64,000 nucleotides of DNA, from NCBI GenBank assembly GCA_024305745.1, contig JAHRBS010000009.1:310001-374000 (forward strand), given 5' to 3'. The translations under genes and the position numbers were made by a program. The number at the start of each line of letters is the position of its first letter. The stretch's first letter is position 1. Of this stretch, positions 31,070-43,317 are shown in pieces. This DNA comes from Polyporus tsugae. Taxonomy: Eukaryota > Basidiomycota > Agaricomycetes > Polyporales > Polyporaceae. The notes beneath the pieces are model-generated. The model did no database searches, was not told the DNA's origin, and was given only the letters and a program-made list of their open reading frames with translations.

Positions 31070-33963
31070 ATGATGTCGGACGCTCTCCACACCCCAGTCC
31101 CCCTTCGTTTCGAGAACATGATGAAGACGTACCTCCCGCCTGTCGACACCGAAGGATTTGACGCTGTCTACTCCTCCAAGACGATCCTTACGATCAACGG
31201 CGCGTTCAAAACGGCGGCAGGCCCTTCTACTCAAGGCAGCAAGGATACACGGCCTAAGGAGAAGGTTATCTCAGACGCATGGGTACGTCAGTCCTCCGTC
31301 CCGTTTGAAGCCATGATCACAACGGTTCGTGACAACAGCATAAGCTCGACAGGACCGAGACTCTCTGTCCGGGCTATCTGCTGAATATCTCGGAGAATCA
31401 CGCCGATGTCATCGACACCAAGAGGTACAAGGTCGACGGGGCGTTGATTTCGACGCGCGATAAGCACCTCATCCAAGCAGATTGTCCCAACTTCTTCCTC
31501 GACGATCTCTCTATCGAGTTCAAGCGCGGTGGCACGGAGAAGGACGCCTGGGACGATTACACCAACAAGGACATAGAGGAGGGCGCTGATTCGCAAATTG
31601 ATGTTCGAGGCCAGTTCATGTCGTACGGCGAACGCCACTTCTACTTCCAGCACCGCACGGGACTCTTCATGCTCTTCGTCAACGGTGGCGAGTTCCGCGT
31701 CATCCGCTGGGACCGATCGGGCTGCATCGTCACCGAGGCGCTCAATTACGTCGACACCCCCGAGCATACCAAGAAGCTCCTTCAGTTCTTCTATGCTTAC
31801 TCGAAGGCGAGCCCTAAGCAGCGTGGCATCGACACCACCGCAACCCGTCTCCCCAAGAAGTCCTGTGGCCGGCTCTGGATGCAGAGGGTCGCTGCAGCTC
31901 ACCCTGGCGATCTCGCGCACGCCGACGGGACCGTCGTCCCATCGGTTCCCGAGAGCTTTGTCATCACGCCGAATCGCGACGGGCCTACCTCTTCTCTATT
32001 CGCAGCGAACGTCTTGACCGAGGATCCGACGGCGACGACCGGCTTCAGCGACCTCTCATCGACTAGTGCCACGAGCGCCATTGTCCCCGTGTTCAAATAT
32101 GTCCGCGACCTCTTTCGGGCATCGATCTCAGAGACCTGGCTGTGCTACAGCTTGGAGGTCTGTGGCCGCCGCTACTTGGTCGGCAAACCTATGTTTGCGT
32201 CTCACGGCCTAGTTGGTCGTGGTACGCGCGGGTACGTTGCGCTCGAGTGGAAGACGCAGCGCCTGGTCTTCCTCAAGGACACATGGCGTCGCTTCTACCA
32301 CGGCGTCGACCAGGAGGGTACGACGCTCGAGAAACTCAACACCGCGAAGGTCTATTTTGTCCCGACTCTTATCTGCCACGAGGATGTCGGCGGCTCGGGG
32401 GTACAGGAGACGGAGGCCTCACAGTACTCTTCGACCAGGTCAAAGAAGCGGGACGTCCTAGGCGAGCAAGAGAAGAAGGACCGCCCCATCGCTCCGATGC
32501 CCGGTTCGCGCTCGAAGGGCACCAGATCTGGGGCATCGACAACGCGACGGACCCAGAAGTCGTCAGGGTCCAACGGGAACCAGCGCACCGACGCCGCCAA
32601 TGCCAGCACGCCTTGTAACAGCTCTTGCGAACGAATCGGAAAGCGTCCTCGTCCGCAGGATACAGCTCCCGTAGCGCCGAAGGACGGTTTGGGTCTTCGC
32701 CACATGACTCACTACCGCATCGTTGTCGCGGAGGTGTGCCTGTCGTCCACGAAGATCAGGTCGGGTGAGCAGCTCATACAGGTCATCTGGCATTGCATGG
32801 CTGGTGAGCCCTCTCACCTTTCTTCCTTCCAACGCCAGCTAATGCTTGTCATTAATCAGGTCACAGGGATGCTGCTGTCAAGTGCGGCCTTCTCCACCGC
32901 GACGTCAGCTCGGGGAACATCCTCATCCGTCCGGAGGTAGCTTGCATCAACCCCGAGACGGGTGAGAGTATCGTCCTCTGGTACGGGGTACTAAGCGACT
33001 GGGAGCTCGCCAAAGCTCTTCCGAAAGACGAGTCGAGCAACTTGGCTCGCCAGTCTCACCGCACGGTACGTCCATTATGAAAATCACTCCGATTTTGCCG
33101 GTGCTCACACCGTATGACAGGGTACTTGGTATTACATGTCCGTCTATTCCTTGACATACCCCGAACGGCCACTCTCCATCGCCGATGAGCTTGAATCCTT
33201 CTTGCACGTCTTAATCTACCTCGCTGTTCGCTTGCTCTGGACGAGCTCCCTGAACGTTGGCGGCTTCATCGACAACTACTTCGAGGCTTTCGACCTGGAC
33301 TGCGACAACAGGATGACCTGTGGTCACCTCAAGGAGAAGATCACCCAGACCGGATCCCTGATGTGGGGAAAGAAGCGTATCCGTTTCATCTCGGCACCAC
33401 CGTCGGAGGAGTCGGATCAGGGTGTGCAGCGACAGGACGATTCGGAGCGCCTGAGCCCCCTCAACGACATCGTCGCGAAGTATCTCGCGTACTTCGAGGC
33501 TCGTTACGCCGTCTTGAAGTACGAGAGCCAGGCCCGGGCCAAGAAAGAAGACCCGAAGCCCCTCCCTTCGTTGCAAAGCGCGATCCCTGCTGCGACATCA
33601 TCATCTGCGGCGGCTGCACGAGTGAGGCAGATCCGCCTCGCCTACGACCAGGTGATGGGTCTCACTGCCCCCAGCGGGAGCCACCCAGACCCAGTTCCTG
33701 CACACCAGCCCAAGAAGCCACCGCAGTCGGTGTACGAGATGGCGGGCAAGCTGTCGGACCACAACGCCATCCTCAATATGCTCATGAAGGAGGACCGCAC
33801 GCGGGTTTGGCCGTCAGACGACTACGCGGGGGACCAGCTCGTGGGCTACATCCTGCGCGAATCGCAGTCCACGGCGAAGAGGGCTCGCCTTGAGGTGCAG
33901 AGCACGATACAGGCAATCCCTGAGGGCGAGGAGCTGCCCGAGCGCGCTCACACTGCCGCTTGA
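31070..33963 (+). CDS. FunK1 fungal-type protein kinase, right-arm copy
   Basis: Exons 31070..31282, 31339..32803, 32860..33065 and 33121..33963 join in phase to 908 residues. The N-terminal half carries the FunK1-specific region (H-F-Y-F-Q-H-R-T-G-L-F, R-G-Y-V-A-L-E-W, L-V-F-L-K-D-T-W). A variable Ser/Thr/Arg-rich insert precedes H-M-T-H-Y-R-I-V. The catalytic loop H-R-D-V-S-S-G-N and the metal-binding L-S-D-W-E-L-A-K are intact. The C-lobe has T-W-Y-Y-M-S-V-Y-S-L-T-Y-P and continues to a Pro/Lys-rich tail. The exon plan and intron positions equal those of the copies at 7145 and 43917. The insert is four codons longer than in the left-arm copy. Start choice: the ATG-ATG pair, as no upstream in-frame ATG exists. 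Expression is probably driven from the shared spacer with the HNH gene. Confidence 0.88.
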
Positions 33964-36900
33964 AGTGCACCGTACTCGTCACGGTGATCATCGCTCGTGC
34001 CTGTTCGCCATCGTAGTTGTAGCTCAGTGTCCATTCTTTCTTGTGCCCTCGATTGTCGATTGTTTAAGGAATACTGGAGATATTGTCGAGAGACTTGCGG
34101 GGTCGGTGACCGACCATTTGTTGCCGTTTGGGTTTTCCTGAACTTGTCAGGATACGGAGTCAAGATTTGCGAATATGTATAACACTTTGCATGCGATGTG
34201 GTGCGCGTGCACAGATGTGTGGCTCAATATCCTTGAATCCTCCGCACAGTATATCCGGGCAGCTGCCGGGCGACTTTATCTGAGTCGAGGAGAGCGGCTA
34301 GCACTACGGCATGTAAGAGATGAGCGCTGATTGTGGACCTCTCATGTTCTTGTACCAAACCATCAGGCCTCGTTGCCCAGTTAACTTGACCTCCCCTGCT
34401 TGACACTAGCACGCGGGAGAGGCGCCGGAAATTTGCCTGACAATGCCAGTTGGGTCGAGTCCGGAAACACGTTCAATCTTGATTGGAGACTCAGAGTGGA
34501 TTGATATGTGAGATTCAAGAACAGGCTGCATTGCAAGAATATTCAGAAATCCTGATAGACAGGTTCGAATCTCAAGTCCAAGCCTCTGACGGGTCGGCTT
34601 CAGCACGTCGCGCTTGGGAAGAGATCGAAGGAGCAGCTCAAGCTCACTCATATATTCGAGCAAAATCCTTGCCAGTTCGAGCTGATCTCGAGGGCATTGC
34701 GAGGCTTACATGGTGTCTTTCCAATGCGCAGGAAGAGCTACGGTAAGAGCAGAGGAGGGAGAGTTTGTGATGGGCTCGCTCAAGACAGGAGGAGCTTTTC
34801 CTCTCGCGCTCGGCTTCGAGCTTCAAGTCTGATATCGACATTCGACCGGTTTTGGCCAAGCCTCGCATACAGCTAAAATGTACTTCGCTCAGGTGCCCAG
34901 CAGCGGACTTGGAGGTCGGCGGCCGCTGACAACGGCTTTCTTGGATCCTGAGCTGACACAGTGTTGTGACACTGGCAGTCCACTCGACTAATATCCTAGA
35001 GACAATCATTCAACGCAGGACATAGGGAATTGGAGGCAGCCGAACCAGCTGCAAGTACCCCAGCATGCGATGCCGATCTGGGGACATGCCGCTGCAATCG
35101 CGTCCTCACGATTCATATGAACCAAGGAACCACCGGCGGTCTGCAGCACCAGCACGTGTGTTGCGCAGAAGTCAATCTACACACGCGCCGTGTCGCCGGC
35201 CCCAGGTCAGCGCGGATGTGCTATCATGTAGCCTGTAGAATGTGGCAATTGAAGTAAACAGACAGACAATGACATCCCTCGGCTCTCGTCATGGGCGGGC
35301 AAACGCTAGGGGTAGGAGACGAGATTCAGCGCGTCGCCATAGGTCTGGCGGATCGCTGGATCGCGTTAATCACACACCGCGGAGCATTCAGATTTCAGAT
35401 GGGATATGTACTTACGAGAACAGGAAGAGCTGGGACTGAGTGCATCCCGCCACACGGCGCGCACGCCGCGAGCGCGAGATAAACTAGATTAATGGAGATT
35501 GAGGGGCATGCGCCGTACCCGAGTGGGTCGCCATAAGGAGCGCGTCAGCGAGGTACTCCCTACGCCAGCGCTCGGCGCTCAACTGTCAACCGCAACGCGA
35601 CGAGGCGTGTGCGCACCGGGACGTGAACGAGAGGGGCGGGCACCTGCCGGCGTTCACATGGGACGCGCCACAGCGTGTCAGTCGGATGCAGGGAGGCTCG
35701 AGGTACGCACCCCGGCTACCCGAATGCAGCTCCTTCTTGTGCACTTCCAGCTCAAAGCCAGGGACCAGCATGTGGCTGGCTGCAGGGAAGCGTAACTTCT
35801 GTGGTTTGAGAGGAACAGCGTCAATAAACCATGCCAGCTGTATACGTCAGAACGTGAGCGTGAACGATACGCTCACTTCGAGAGGGTCTCCAGCAGTGTC
35901 CCTGAATGCAACCCGGAGGATCGCGCTCGGCGTGAATGATACGCAAGCCCGTTCGATTCTTGATCAATGTCGTTTGACTTGCATGGCTTCGTGTAGGTAG
36001 GTAGCACGTTTGTCGGGGAGACGCAGAGCCGGGGTTTATCGAGCAAGCGCGACGTTTCAGGCCCACGCGTGTTTCTCCCGCGAAGACCTACTGTATCTGC
36101 ACCTAGCGCTCAGTACGGAAGCCGAGGAAAGGGTGAATAGACGCACTCAAGATACGCGCACACGCACATACGGGCGTGGAGGGCGATGGTTCCAAATGGA
36201 AAGGATGCTTATGGCGTCCTCAGCTTCGAGGACCCTGAAGAGGCTATCGAGCTGTTGTTTTCGCCGTTGACTGAACTTTGGGCGAGCAATGACGGTATGC
36301 CGAAGCGTCAGGCGTCATCGCCGGCCGAGCGTTATCTGCCGAATATGAGCGCGTCAACGAAGCGTATGCGGCGAGAAGATGAGAAGCGGCCACAGACTTC
36401 CGCCCGACATTACTCAGGGTGCAAGCCGCCTTCTCCCGGATGACCCTCTGCCGGTCTTCATAGCTTCATATCTCAGAGCGGGTGCCTCGGCGAATGCTTC
36501 GATGCTTTGGTTGGCAGTGACTTCGAGCGCCATCGCGCGAGTCGAATTCGACCGCAGCGGTTTGCGACGCGCGCCGTGGAATGTTTGCTTCCAAGCTGAC
36601 GAAGCTGAAGATTTCAGTCACAGATGTTGATACGGACAACGATACGTTCACCGACGGACGGCCGCGTACGCCGATAAGAGAGCAACTCGCAGCAATGACC
36701 TGGCGGCCATCCGGGTGCAGGGTCCTGATGTTGGGCTTCTCAATACAGCCGGCCCAGGTTCGCGAGACGAGGACGAGGACTGGATGAGGACTGGAAGACG
36801 GGGATTTCAGTCTAGTCCTTCCAAGCAATATTGTGGGCACGCTGAGAAGATATACATACATTGAACACAAAGCTTCATCTTGTCTTTCGAGGAGTGCATG

Positions 36901-37635
36901 TGTCCCGGCAGTGCCGTGTCGACAGCGGTTGAAAGACACAAGAGAACTGTGCTCCAGCATGGCCAGAATACAACAGACGCAATATCGCAGAGTCACCCTA
37001 GCATGACCAGCGAATATTAGACAGTCCATGTCGACGTGGTTCAACGTTATCGGAAATGGCGAAACCGGTTGGACTCGGAGGGTCCGAGGAAGCGCCCACG
37101 CCACCAGGCTTACGTGGGGCGGGGTTCGAATCCGGGCGCTGGTCACAACCTCCTCGACCATCACACCATGTTCGCGCTTTATGTTCTCGGGGCCTGCTGC
37201 GGCTGCGGCGAGGGAAATCCACAGAAGACGATTGGGATAATGGTTTTCCACTGAGGTACCTCTCATTCGTGCGCCAGGCGGCACAGGTGCGTGTGCGGCT
37301 ACGACGGTAGTACAGGTCAGTGGGCTTCTCGATTTGAACGTGGTCAAGTCTTATACGACAGCTCATCTGTATCTCGTAGGTTGAAGGGCGGCTCTTAGCG
37401 ACGTCACTGTCCATCTATTCGAGGATCATCCCAGTGCTCTCGCCGGCATCATACACTATAGCTACCGAACTGCTTGTTTGCAGGACCTCCGAGTCGTACC
37501 TGTGGACTTGTTCATCGGACCACGAGGAGACCGAGGTGTGTCGCAGACTGGTCCATCCGTGAACGTGAGCATCGTCTCAAATTATAGACAGGAACTGAGA
37601 AGGCTCGGCTCCTTGTACTGCAACCCATCACCTGA
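33964..37635. other. gene-poor region: kinase 3' flank, dispersed repeat, unresolved sequence
   Basis: 33964-34570 is the kinase 3' flank shared with the left arm. 34480-34950 is a dispersed repeat. 35000-36180 shows nothing I can name. 36186-36443 is an 85-codon open frame beginning M-V-P-N-G-K-D-A-Y-G that looks weakly coding but has no recognisable relatives or clear exon partners. 36466-37347 is open on the minus strand but its translation is compositionally random. Confidence 0.45.
34480..34950 (+). repeat. dispersed repeat related to kinase/HNH spacer
   Basis: The part 34570-34700 matches 30390-30500 (+) and 12150-12040 (-), including the block CTGACGGGTCGGCTTCAG. The part 34790-34890 matches 11570-11480 (-). 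The order is collinear with the left-arm spacer, but about 400 bases are missing here. An open frame of 87 codons at 34483-34746 contains L-Q-E-Y-S-E-I-L-I-D-R-F. That phrase is also readable next to the left arm at 6650-6590 (minus strand), so a vanished gene is possible. Confidence 0.55.
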
Positions 37636-38065
37636 GAGTCGCGCCTCATGTACATGCTTAACCTCCGTTTCGACGAGCCATTCTTCCAGTGCGGCGCGTT
37701 CCCTACCGTCGTCGCGAACGGCACGGGGTTCATCCAGCTCGAGGACCCCTGGTGCAACCGCACGCGCAACGTCGCGCCGTTCGACCAGCTGTTCTATCTG
37801 ATCATGACCGTCGCAGCCGGCGGCGCGAGTGGGTGGTTCCCGGACGGGGTGCACGTGGGGGACAAGCCGTGGCTGGACGGGTCGCTCAGTAAGTCCATTC
37901 CGGATTCGCATGTGTATGCCATGAAACACGGCTGACCCAGACCATCCTGCAGATGCGATGACGGACTTTGTTCAGGCGCAGAACCAGTAGTCCGCGACAT
38001 GGCCGCAGAACGTCGGAGACCGCGCGCTCGTGGTGGACTCGGTCAAGATGTGGCAGCAGTGTTGA
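37636..38065 (+). pseudogene. GH16-type glucanase/lectin fragment with nonsense codon
   Basis: An open stretch R-L-M-Y-M-L-N-L-R-F, Q-L-E-D-P-W-C-N and A-P-F-D-Q-L-F-Y-L-I-M-T-V-A-A-G-G matches the C-terminal half of the fungal concanavalin A-like GH16 family. A phase-1 intron (37892-37952) leads to D-F-V-Q-A-Q-N-Q, then TAG at 37988-37990, then S-A-T-W-P-Q-N and V-D-S-V-K-M-W-Q-Q-C with TGA at 38063. In the family the Q is normally followed by W-Y-P-T-W, so TGG has become TAG. The N-terminal catalytic half is absent. GH16 enzymes act on beta-1,3/1,4-glucans. This copy cannot. Confidence 0.7.
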
Positions 38066-38735
38066 GGAATTTTGGTTTCGGTTTCGTTCGGCCTTGTTTT
38101 AACATGACGCAGGTTCGGCGCTCGTGCCATTCGATTCCATGAGCTCCGTGGCTATTTTGCCCCTCCATGTCTGGATCTGCACCTTAGAGGAGTACCATAC
38201 AAGCAAGTAAGTACGTCTACAAACTCGCGCTTTCCTGCTGGAATTTGTTTGACTTTGTCCTCTCCATGGCTCTATCTCAAGCAACGGGATTCCCTCCGGA
38301 GTGTGGCTCTCCGATTTCGATCGCGACCGTCCGATTCGATGCAGGCCAGCTCCGCGAGTCGCTCATCCCGATCCCACTCCCGCTGCTTTGGTTCTATTCT
38401 TACCGCACCCGCGCTCGTGTATACACGGTCCGCATGCGGAATGAACGTAGTGCCCTCAACTCAGACAGTCCCGCTTACCCCACCTTCCTCCCCCCCCTTT
38501 CATCCTCGCCTCACTGTCTTTGTCAGCACTGTTCCTTATTCGATGGTGAGTCGCCCGCCCCTTTTCTATACTCCTTTAAATACCAGATGGGACCGGATAT
38601 GAATGTTTTCCTTCTCGCCTTCTATCACCTTCCGCCTTCTATCGCTTCGCTTCTCGCTTTTAACCTGACCTCTCGTCGTTTCTTGGGCAGACTGTTTTGG
38701 CCACTCCGGTCGTGCTGCAGACCCACGGGGCCAAC
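38066..38735. other. intergenic/5' leader of F-box gene
   Basis: GTGAGT at 38546 right after an ATG (38543) and CAG at 38690 could form an intron, placing an in-frame ATG 16 codons upstream of the start chosen for the next gene. No other feature is seen. Confidence 0.4.
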
Positions 38736-40564
38736 ATGACTGGACTGAACTTCGACATCCTGCGCGAAATATGCGGCCTCCTCACTGACGTCCCAGCTGT
38801 GCTGTCTTTCTCGCTCAGCTGCTCCACCCTTCACCCTGTCGCTGTCGAGCGGCGGCTGAGCATGCGCGCTGTCACTCTCACAAGCGCGAAATCGGTTCGC
38901 GACCTCCACAACTACATCTTCGTGGACGAGAAATGGCGTGGCCAGCACGTCCGTGCCATCAGTATCCCGGGGTATGATGAACCACCCCACTCGTCGGAGG
39001 AACTTGTCGACCGCCTCATTGCAGTCTTCGAGTCCACATCGCGTGTCCACGCGCTCTCATATCATATGCCGATACGGCCGCAGGCCTCCTTCCGCCATCC
39101 CAGGTTCCTCGCCGCCGTTGCCAAGATGGCCAGCCTTGAGGAGCTCGACGTTGACGCCCCTTTCGGCCTAGCGGTGGATCTACTCGTGTCCAACTGGTTC
39201 CATGCGCTAAAGACGTTCCGATACAGTATAATGAAGTTTGTCGACTATAAAGGCTCCTTTTCGTTCCTCTGCATAACGCCGTGGATGCTTTCCACGCTCG
39301 GGGAAATAGAGTTGTCGCTCGAATTCCTCGCAGTGGCGGCCAAGGAGCGTGTGCTATTCCTAGCTGTCAGGTCGGTCACCTTGACGAAGATCTGGGACTT
39401 CCTCCCGCTAGACCTGCTCCTCAGCGTATTCCCGAACCTTGATCGTACCTTGATCGTAGATGAAGAGGTTTTCCTCGTCGGCGCCGATTGGCAAGATCAC
39501 CTGGTGACCGTCCGGGCAGAGAACCGCGAATATGCGCAGAAGATGCGCACCTGGAAGGCGCTCGACCGAGTGCTCGCAGGTCCCGACATGCTCCACTCCT
39601 TTGGCTTCCCTTTTCCCATCCGCCATCTGACGCTCAGCATGCTCTGGAACGACGATCACGAGTGTCGGGCTTCTGCTGGCAACGCCCATGCTGTCCTCCG
39701 CGAACACGCGCCTACCCACCTCGCCCTTGTCAACGTCAGGTTACCTCACGGGTTTTCGAACCTTGATGACTTACTCTCCCCGGAGGAGGCGGTTCCCAGG
39801 CTGACGCATCTTGTTTTGGACGCGGCATACGAGAACAGTACGATGCCCTATGATCCGATCCATGGCGTTTACGGGACGACGAACTTCTCGTCGTGGGATG
39901 CTATGCTTGTGCGTACCCCGGCCCCTTAATCCTGTTGCTTGTTCTCGTCTTGGAACACTTATTTCGGGGTTACTGATCGTATTCAATCCCGCAGGATGCG
40001 TTGCTAGTCGGACTGGAAGCCCTGCATTTGACGCATATCCGCATCATCGTCCACTGCGAAGTCGACTTGGGATACGCGTTCTGCGCGCCCCTATACGACA
40101 GTGCACACTCTTTCAAGTTTGATCGTCTTGTCGCCGCGCTTCCGGGAATCGTTCCATCACTCACCCACATTTTCATCACGTCCTATGGGCGTACCTACAC
40201 TGTCGATGGGCCCCGGGAGTATGCCAGCCGCCGGAGTACAGAGGAAAGGTGGGGGATGAGCAGAGGATGGCGAGTGCGACGCCTCTCCCATGACAGTGGA
40301 ACTCAGGCTCGGGGGATAATGCACGACCTCGAGGAGCTCAGGGCGCACGATGCAGAAGCGGTGATCAACAGCGAGGAAATGTGTGCTACCGAACGGAACA
40401 AAGTATGTCCCCAGTCTTCAATCCGTCAAACGCTACACCTCATGATACTAAGGATCACACTTCTAAAACAGTGGATCGTAAGGCAAAAATTGGATGACGA
40501 ATCAGTCAACGATTCCGAACTCGGGCGGAGATTTAGACGAAGACCGGAACGACAAGTCGGATGA
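38736..40564 (+). CDS. F-box/LRR-like protein
   Basis: Exons 38736..39908, 39995..40402 and 40472..40564 give 557 residues. The N-terminus L-N-F-D-I-L-R-E-I-C-G-L-L-T-D-V-P-A fits an F-box (about residues 3-43), with the usual Leu/Ile spacing and a Cys/Ser-rich second helix. The remainder alternates beta-strand-like L-x-L-x segments, as in divergent leucine-rich repeats, and ends in an Arg-rich tail. F-box proteins recruit substrates to Skp1-Cullin-F-box ubiquitin ligases. This family is greatly expanded in Agaricomycetes. A minimal upstream exon carrying ATG at 38543-38545 and spliced to 38691 would add 16 residues in frame. It is tandem with the gene at 41225 and separated from it by a GH16-like scrap. 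Confidence 0.82.
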
Positions 40565-41224
40565 CAACTGGTACAAGCTGAAGAACGGCGAGTCGTCAGA
40601 TCCGAAGAAGCTTTGACTCGAGGCTGCGGTTCTGTGCTGTGAAAGCATGAGCGGGTCCGTATGCCAATAACTCCGAACCGGAACTGAAATTAAAGAGGCA
40701 TCTAGTACATCTGCGGTTACCTGAACGGGGGCCCGTTCTTGTGGCTGAACGGCGTGAGCAATTTGACGTTCGGGTCTACCACGTACATGCTCTCCCTCGA
40801 GCAGTAAGTACGGCGCGTTCAACCTCACCTCCCCGCCGTCGCGACAAACCGGGTTCGTGGAGCTGGCGGACCCCTGGCACAATGGGAGACCTCGAAAAGG
40901 TTTTCATCGAGCATGGAGATATACTTTTAAAACTCCGCTCCGAGTAGTACTAGTATTTATGGGCGCTGGGGATCAACTGCAATATTTGAGAGTTGCATCG
41001 GAGTTTTAAGTGGCAACAGCAAGATAAATCCAGAGTCCGGCGGAGCTCAACTAGATGCAATCGGACCCCAAAGTACACTGTCCAGGTCAGCTGCGGGCAG
41101 CACTCGCACGACTCTCTCCTTGCTCTCCTTGCCGTACCTCTTTCTTCGTGTACATACCGCTGAAGGTAAAGCAGGTATGTCTCCATTGTGGGACATGTCA
41201 TCCTTACGTCCCTTTCATTCAGTC
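40565..41224 (+). other. intergenic with a possible second GH16-like scrap
   Basis: 40690-40890 reads Y-L-N-G-G-P-F-L-W-L-N-G, T-Y-M-L-S-L-E-Q and, after a short gap, G-F-V-E-L-A-D-P-W-H-N-G. The second half resembles the G-F-I-Q-L-E-D-P-W-C-N-R block of the broken GH16 gene at 37636. It is short and could be chance. The rest is leader of the next F-box gene. Confidence 0.3.
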
Positions 41225-43032
41225 ATGTTGCAGCCAGCTACCGCCCCCGAGCCCAACTTTGACATGGCTCAACTTAACTTCGACGTCTTGCGCGAAATCT
41301 GCGGCTTGCTCACCGATGTTCCAGACGTGCTGTCCTTCTCGCTCACCTGTTCCACTCTACGCCCCTTTGCCATCGAGCGGCGGCTAAGGATGCGTGCCAT
41401 TGCCATCGATACTGAAGAATCAATTCGCAATCTCCACAACTTCATCTTCGTGGACGAGAAACGACGCGGCCCACACATTCATACTCTCACCATCCCCGTG
41501 TGCAGTATATCTACTGGCCCATCTGAGGAACTCGTCGACCGCCTTCTCGCAGTATTCGCGTCCGCTACACGCCTGCGCACGCTCTCACTCCATGTCCCCC
41601 CAACCGACACAAACGGGCCAGCGTCGCTCTTCAGCGATCCCAGGATCCTCGCCGCTGTTATCCAGATGACTAACCTTCAAGAACTTGGTGTCGTCACCAC
41701 TGTTGCTATAGCACATCACCTACTCGGGTCCACTCGTTCTGTGCTCAAGTCGTTCCGATACGGCGACCTGCGTCACAGCGATGAACCACCTTCCCAATCG
41801 ATGTTCATCACCATAGCGTCACACTTGACCCCTGCGCTCGAGGACATAGAATTCCCGTTCCAATTCTTTATAATGGCGTACCGGTCATACATCTCCTTCC
41901 CAGCCGCAAGGACCCTCACCTTGACAAGCGTCCTCGAAGCATTCCGCCTGGACATGCTCCTCACCGTATGCCCAAACCTTGATCGTACTCTCATCATCGA
42001 AGACATACTCTTCGAGTTTGACGACGATCACCTGGAGACCCTCCGAGAAGAGAACCGTGAAGTGCAGGAGACGCGGGCCTGGAAGGCCCTCAACCGAGTG
42101 GCCGCTAGCCCCAAAATGCTCTTTGCGCTGGGTCTCACCTGCCCCATCCACCACCTTACCATCGATTTCATGCCCGAGGTCAATCCCGGCGGGCCGGAGG
42201 CTTTACCCACTAGTACCTGCGCTATCCTCCACGAGTGCACGCCTACTCACCTGGCTCTCGCCAACATCAAGCTATCTCCTGGGTTCCCGGGCCCCATCCT
42301 CGACGGGTCGCTGCTCCCGGAGAAAGCGGTCTCCCAGCTGACGCATCTTATTGTCCATGTGGAATACATCAACTCGAAACAACCACATGAACAGCCCGCC
42401 GCGACTAACTCAGAAGAGCGGGTGGAGCCGTCGTGGGACGCTATCCTTGTGAGCGAGCATTACCCCCTTCTAGCGTGCTTATGTCCGCCGGGTCACTGAC
42501 GACATTTTTCGACTCTACAGGACAGTCTGCTCGTCGGGCTCCAAAGTCTGCGCTTAACGCACGTCCACATCTCCATGGGCTGTAACGTCGACGGTCAACA
42601 CGGGCCCTTCTCGGCTGCCATATATGACGGTCTGCGTTACTTCAAGTTTGGCCGTCTCGTTTCCACGCTCGTGCGCATGCTCCCGTCGCTCACCCATATC
42701 TTCGTCACCTCCTTTGGATCCTTGTACAATGGTAGCTCTGAGAAGGAAGAGGAAATGTGGGATGCGAGCCGAGCATGGCGAGTGCGACGCAGGGGCGTCG
42801 AGCTCGGAACTCCTGCCGGAGACATGGCCGAAATGGACGACTCGGACCTCGAAGAGCTGAATACCGAACTCATAGAAGCGGAGATTTACTGGGAAGAAAT
42901 GAACGCTACGGAGATTTCTGAAGTATGTTCCCAGTTCATCGTTCTGTCAGACGATACTGAGGACACTATTTCTGAAAATAGTGGATCACGTACGTCGAAC
43001 TGCCGACTGCGCCGACGGACTTGGGGCTCTGA
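41225..43032 (+). CDS. F-box/LRR-like protein, tandem copy
   Basis: Exons 41225..42448, 42521..42922 and 42982..43032 give 558 residues. The F-box L-N-F-D-V-L-R-E-I-C-G-L-L-T-D-V-P-D lies at about residues 17-57, preceded by 14 Pro/Ala-rich residues. The LRR-like body shares F-V-D-E-K-R-R-G, C-P-N-L-D-R-T-L-I, P-T-H-L-A-L and S-L-T-H-I-F with the two other copies. Intron positions are conserved, and the last exon again starts with Trp but ends differently (I-T-Y-V-E-L-P). A role as an SCF adaptor follows from family knowledge only. The ATG at 41225 is the first in the open frame after a TAG-containing leader. Confidence 0.82.
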
Positions 43033-43317
43033 GTTGAGGCTCCGGCGCACTGGTGCTCTGGAGTGATTTGGTGTGCTCATGTCCTCGACTGTTGCTAGAG
43101 AGGCATCCGAGTCGCGCCGCCTGTTCCCATTTGATTTGCGGTTTCCTCGCTAGTGCTCTTACCCTTACCCAGTACATGCTAGCATGTCGTTTATCTATGT
43201 CGCTAGAATCAACATGATGTCGCCGAAATTGCGAGCCGTACAGTGTGGCACTCATCTAAAGCGAGCAGTGCTAGTAATTGTTTCACAACGTTGCTTCGAA
43301 TCACCTCACTACAATAG

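Larger units (their letters stand above)
28190..34570. repeat. inverted segmental duplication, right arm
   Basis: Mirror copy of about 6590-14290. HNH gene (-), divergent spacer, FunK1 kinase (+) and the kinase 3' flank appear in reverse complement order. It is shorter than the left arm because the spacer lacks about 1.5 kb. The HNH copy here retains all splice sites and the longer C-terminus. Confidence 0.8.

Noticed and set aside
31288..31920. Long minus-strand open frame opposite the right-arm kinase (also at 9164-9817 and 45462-46541 opposite the other copies)
   Set aside because: It is the antisense shadow of a GC3-rich conserved kinase exon; conservation follows from the kinase frame.
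37121..37135. GGGTTCGAATCC, like the B box of a tRNA gene
   Set aside because: The sequence upstream does not fold into acceptor, D and anticodon stems, and the T-stem pairing has a mismatch. No tRNA called.
36466..37347. 293-codon open frame on the minus strand
   Set aside because: Composition is random, no domain or splice logic, no similarity to the other families of the window.
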